NCBI GenBank assembly: GCA_034096865.1
Contig: JAWQFJ010029054.1
Location: forward strand, 1-10,000
DNA length: 10,000 bases
DNA from: Theodoxus fluviatilis
Lineage: Eukaryota > Mollusca > Gastropoda > Cycloneritida > Neritidae
Reading direction: 5' to 3'
Positions 7,081 through 10,000 of the stretch are shown in pieces; the stretch's first letter is position 1, and each line of letters opens with the position of its first letter. The notes under the pieces were generated by a model that was given only the letters and a program-made list of their open reading frames with translations, had not been told where the DNA came from and made no database searches. The position numbers and the translations under genes were made by a program.

Positions 7081-8162
7081 TGAATGGGATGCATTTTGAA
7101 TCTTTGAACACTCCGTCTATGGAATAGCATGAGGACTTGGGGGACAGTTTTTCTTTATCTTTGATTCTCAAAACTTCGCTAATAAGCGGGTGTTCCTTAC
7201 TACGTATCGGTACACACATAACATGCTATGAGTTCCTTCAGCACAGTTTATTCAATATTCATGCGAACAACGCCATTTTGAACGAGAAAGTATGAAAAGC
7301 TCATTGTGCTATTCGTAGACATTCCACAGCATCACATATCAAACTTTCAACTCCTATCAAGCGACCGAGCTTCCATCTGCTTTCATCACTGAGATGGTTC
7401 AAAAACGTTCGCTAAGACTGGCCATGTAAACAGCAATGGACATCGAAGACTGAACAATTCAAACAAACGAGGGAACATCTGGAAATTGTACAACACGATG
7501 AGAGACACATGAAGCTTCCAGCGTGAATCATCCGATGCTGGGCGAGATCATAAACCTGTCTCCCTGTCACTGTTTGTTTCTTTTCCTTGAAAATCTTCAC
7601 TGACGGAACGGATTGTGTACTGCCATTCATATCAGTCACTAACTCAATGCTGAGAATGCACTCAGACTGTCAAAACTTGGACCTTGTGCTTGCTAGCTCG
7701 TATCGTCTACATCAAAAGCGACGAGGACAAGACATGTCAGTACACGTTCCTGTCCATGCCAGCCTTGGCAAGAACTCCGTCGTTGCACGTTAAACGTCTG
7801 GCACGATGTCTGAGGCAACATTGATGTTTTCACGTAGCATGTCTTCTATGGGACAGAACCACGCCAGATTCGACAATGTCTTGTGAAGGTGAGACGTAAA
7901 GAATACATCCATCAGGTGGCTACTCCTTGAGAGTCAAAGTATTTAATCAAAGGGGAGGGCATCTGATGTGAGGGATATTGCCTGCGTGTACATGGTCGAA
8001 TGCAGTAAGGTGTCATACGAGAAGCCCTTGCAAGTTCTCTTGACACTTCAAATAGTTGCTCTCCCGCCTGCCTGCCTGCCACAAACTTTGCCTCAGCGCT
8101 GTTCGGGACAGATGATGAACTCAAGGACAGGTACTTTTTTAGATGTCATGTAAGAACCCGTT

Positions 8163-8181
8163 AATTAACACGGTGTTAATT
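8163..8181. repeat. Inverted repeat, 9-bp arms
   Basis: AATTAACAC, a single G, then GTGTTAATT, an exact inverted repeat. It could bind a dimeric regulator or be chance in AT-rich DNA. Confidence 0.7.
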
Positions 8182-8308
8182 GACATTGGTGTCTTAGTTT
8201 GCATAGTAAGAATGAGTTATTTATTAGATCGCCGCTCTATCTTTGCTGAACATGTTTGCTGGAAGTGTTCTTTGCCAGTTTAGTATGTGATACTGATCAG
8301 GAACGGTC

Positions 8309-8341
8309 TCCATTCTATGCGTATGCAATGTGTAGAATGGA
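8309..8341. repeat. Inverted repeat, 9-bp arms and 15-nt loop
   Basis: TCCATTCTA (8309-8317) pairs exactly with TAGAATGGA (8333-8341). In RNA the inner bases could extend the stem by five more pairs including G-U pairs, leaving a loop of about five bases (ATGCA). Confidence 0.65.
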
Positions 8342-8665
8342 ATCATTTCTAAGACATACTAATTAATCACAACTTCAGATCTGACATGCGTTTTTCCTGA
8401 TATCTCTAAAGAACATTTCAATGATTAGATATCTCTTCCTTTCGCCAGACAAATTGTTTAGATTTGAAAAGGCTTCATTGCTGAAAAGAAATTACCTTTC
8501 AGGTTAGCATCTTGCTCAATTTTGAGGCTGATGTGCATGCATCTACCATAGATAGGTGGGTTCATTTTCATTGAGAATATCTAGCGCTAACAAATGCAGC
8601 TTCTCTGCATTATATAGCGTTCTGGCACGCCTGATGTTGTATTTATGAATGTGCTCACAGTGCAG

Positions 8666-8735
8666 AACCTTATGATACACATACAAATACGAAAAACTAT
8701 CTTTTTATTGAATGCTGTATGTGTATGATAAGGTT
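8666..8735. repeat. 70-nt imperfect hairpin
   Basis: Bases 8666-8685 pair with 8716-8735 over 20 positions with one G-G mismatch (8674/8727). The 30-nt interior has A-rich and T-rich segments that could pair further (about 8692-8696 with 8702-8706). Size and shape suit a microRNA precursor, but a fragment of a small inverted-repeat transposon is equally possible. The strand is undetermined. Confidence 0.6.
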
Positions 8736-10000
8736 ATGGTAAATAAGGACTTGCTTCCGTCAAAAAGCTAAATCAATGAAAGATTTTAAAGTACGATTGT
8801 GTATCAGCATCCGCAACGTCTCGTAGATACATTCCCAAGTTTCAGCGGTTAATCTCCCTTCTAGCATCACTGCATCACGATTCATTATAATTGTGATTTT
8901 TTACAAGCCGTTTGTGGTAATAGTATACCATAGGACGGTATTGGAACATGTCCGATCCGACCATCATGCAGTCCTTGCGGATACAAAGTTTCAATCAAGC
9001 ACCCATGTTACTCATTCACCCTACACCTCTTTCTCGTACTATAAACAAGAAAACTGAGTGCATCCTTGTACATCTGGTGCCACAAGCTCCGATTGGCTAA
9101 GCTGTTGACAGTGCTCTCATATTGTGACCGTGGATGGTCACTCACTGGGAGCGCTACTGTTGTTTGCTTGGATATGATTCATTCACTAACATAATCCTCA
9201 AACCGCAATGACAGGCCAGTTGGGACTAACCTCGGACATGAGTTGAAGATGTGGACGTATCGAAAACCATCCAACCAGTCAGGGTGAAGCGCCGAGTCCG
9301 ATTTTGAGGATTCAGACCTCATTGTCCACTCGGAATCACATTTGGAATAGAACAGGGTAGAGAGAGACTCTCCATCAGGTGAGCTCTCATTTAGATGACA
9401 TAGTTTCTTCCTTGGACTATATGTACTTTTTGTGTGTGGACAAATTGTATCAGGTTATTTTATCAGCTGCTAACCATTATATGATGGTATAACGCCTGAT
9501 CGGTAAAGGAATTACACAGGCGTTTCCGTCGTGTTGGGGTGTACAGGTAGTGGCTTGTAGATTGGCCTCAACATTCTTGATTCTTCAACATTCCATAGTT
9601 TACCTCATGCGCAGCCTATGGACGATGCCAGCACTCTGCTCAGAGCAGGTGGCCATCACCACAAACTTTGCTTTCCTTTTGACGGTGGTGGCTTCTTTCT
9701 CTGAGCGCTTTGCTGGTTTCGTGCGTTGGAAGTGTTTAGTGAAGGTCACAGTTCTATGTTGTTTTGAGAGTTATTACCACAGATGAAACAAGAGACATTC
9801 CAACCAAGGTTACGATTTTTCCCCTCCCCTCCCGGTATCGTTTTTGTCATTTCTTGGTGCAAAAGATCATCGGTGTTTGGTGTTCCAGAATGGCTTTTAG
9901 ACTGGCCTCGCCGCCCTTTCATTTACCTCAAACGTGGCTAACGCACTGGGCCAGCAGGACACGCAGGGAAAGGGGCCATGATCACATCCTTGCATCTCAT

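Larger units (their letters stand above)
7081..10000. other. No gene recognised
   Basis: About 2.9 kb with no supportable coding region. The longest frames are 61-78 codons (7412-7639 -, 7912-8124 -, 9550-9786 +), with no motifs and no convincing splice sites. AT-rich sequence dominates from about 8150 to 8900. Small inverted repeats occur at 8163-8181, 8309-8341 and 8666-8735, a short CCTG repeat near 8072-8090, and a diverged local duplication at 9551-9569 and 9891-9909. This could be a long 3' UTR, intergenic DNA, or an intron of a neighbour. Confidence 0.5.

Noticed and set aside
7912..8153. Overlapping frames of 61-70 codons on both strands
   Set aside because: Opposite-strand overlap, no motifs and no splice context, so chance open frames are the best explanation.
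1..10000. A tRNA, rRNA, CRISPR array or prokaryotic operon
   Set aside because: I saw no tRNA-like T-arm and cloverleaf, no rRNA motif, no repeat-spacer array and no closely packed genes. The architecture is that of an animal genome.

Overview
The window looks like nuclear DNA from an invertebrate animal. The signs are a spliced gene with consensus GT/AG borders, large amounts of microsatellite, a decayed 3' end of a non-LTR retrotransposon, and kilobases of non-coding sequence. A lophotrochozoan, perhaps a gastropod mollusc, is my best guess. It rests on the style of the retrotransposon tail and of the repeats, not on a diagnostic marker. Nothing bacterial, viral or organellar was seen.

One gene can be supported: a secreted TGF-beta superfamily ligand of the activin/inhibin-beta type, on the + strand, whose 5' end lies outside the window or in exons I could not identify. 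Two exons are visible: 3560-3845 (middle of the propeptide) and 4850-6386 (end of the propeptide, a very long basic linker, the cystine-knot domain and the stop codon). They join in frame across a phase-2 intron (3846-4849) to give at least 606 residues. The propeptide resembles inhibin-beta propeptides: an LHF...LWVHVW strand, a KWHRISLPV segment, a VACQGC motif, a polybasic insert, and RRPFMVIEK followed by the furin-type site RFRR. The knot domain is odd. The cysteine that normally links two subunits is a proline, the wrist-helix segment is replaced by Gly/Ser/Arg-rich sequence, and 267 residues lie between the propeptide cleavage site and the knot. The cysteine pattern is closer to Lefty than to ordinary activins.

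Layout. 1-1480 has no recognisable gene but holds a CpG-rich patch (about 503-692) with a perfect 24-bp palindrome. 1481-1950 is a pentanucleotide array (CCTAA, CCTAT, CCCTA, CCTGA blocks) that decays to the right. 2128-2250 is a GGAT/GGAC tetranucleotide array. About 2441-2739 is a LINE 3'-end remnant. 2740-3559 is intronic or intergenic and contains a run of 23 G about 50 bp before the 3560 splice acceptor. About two thirds of the 3846-4849 intron is triplet repeat. 6387-10000 holds the 3' UTR (end not locatable) and apparently non-coding DNA with a few small inverted repeats, one of them a 70-nt hairpin with a precursor-microRNA-like shape.

The ligand would be secreted, cleaved by furin-like proteases and act on activin-type receptor kinases or antagonise such ligands. 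That functional statement is inferred from family membership.
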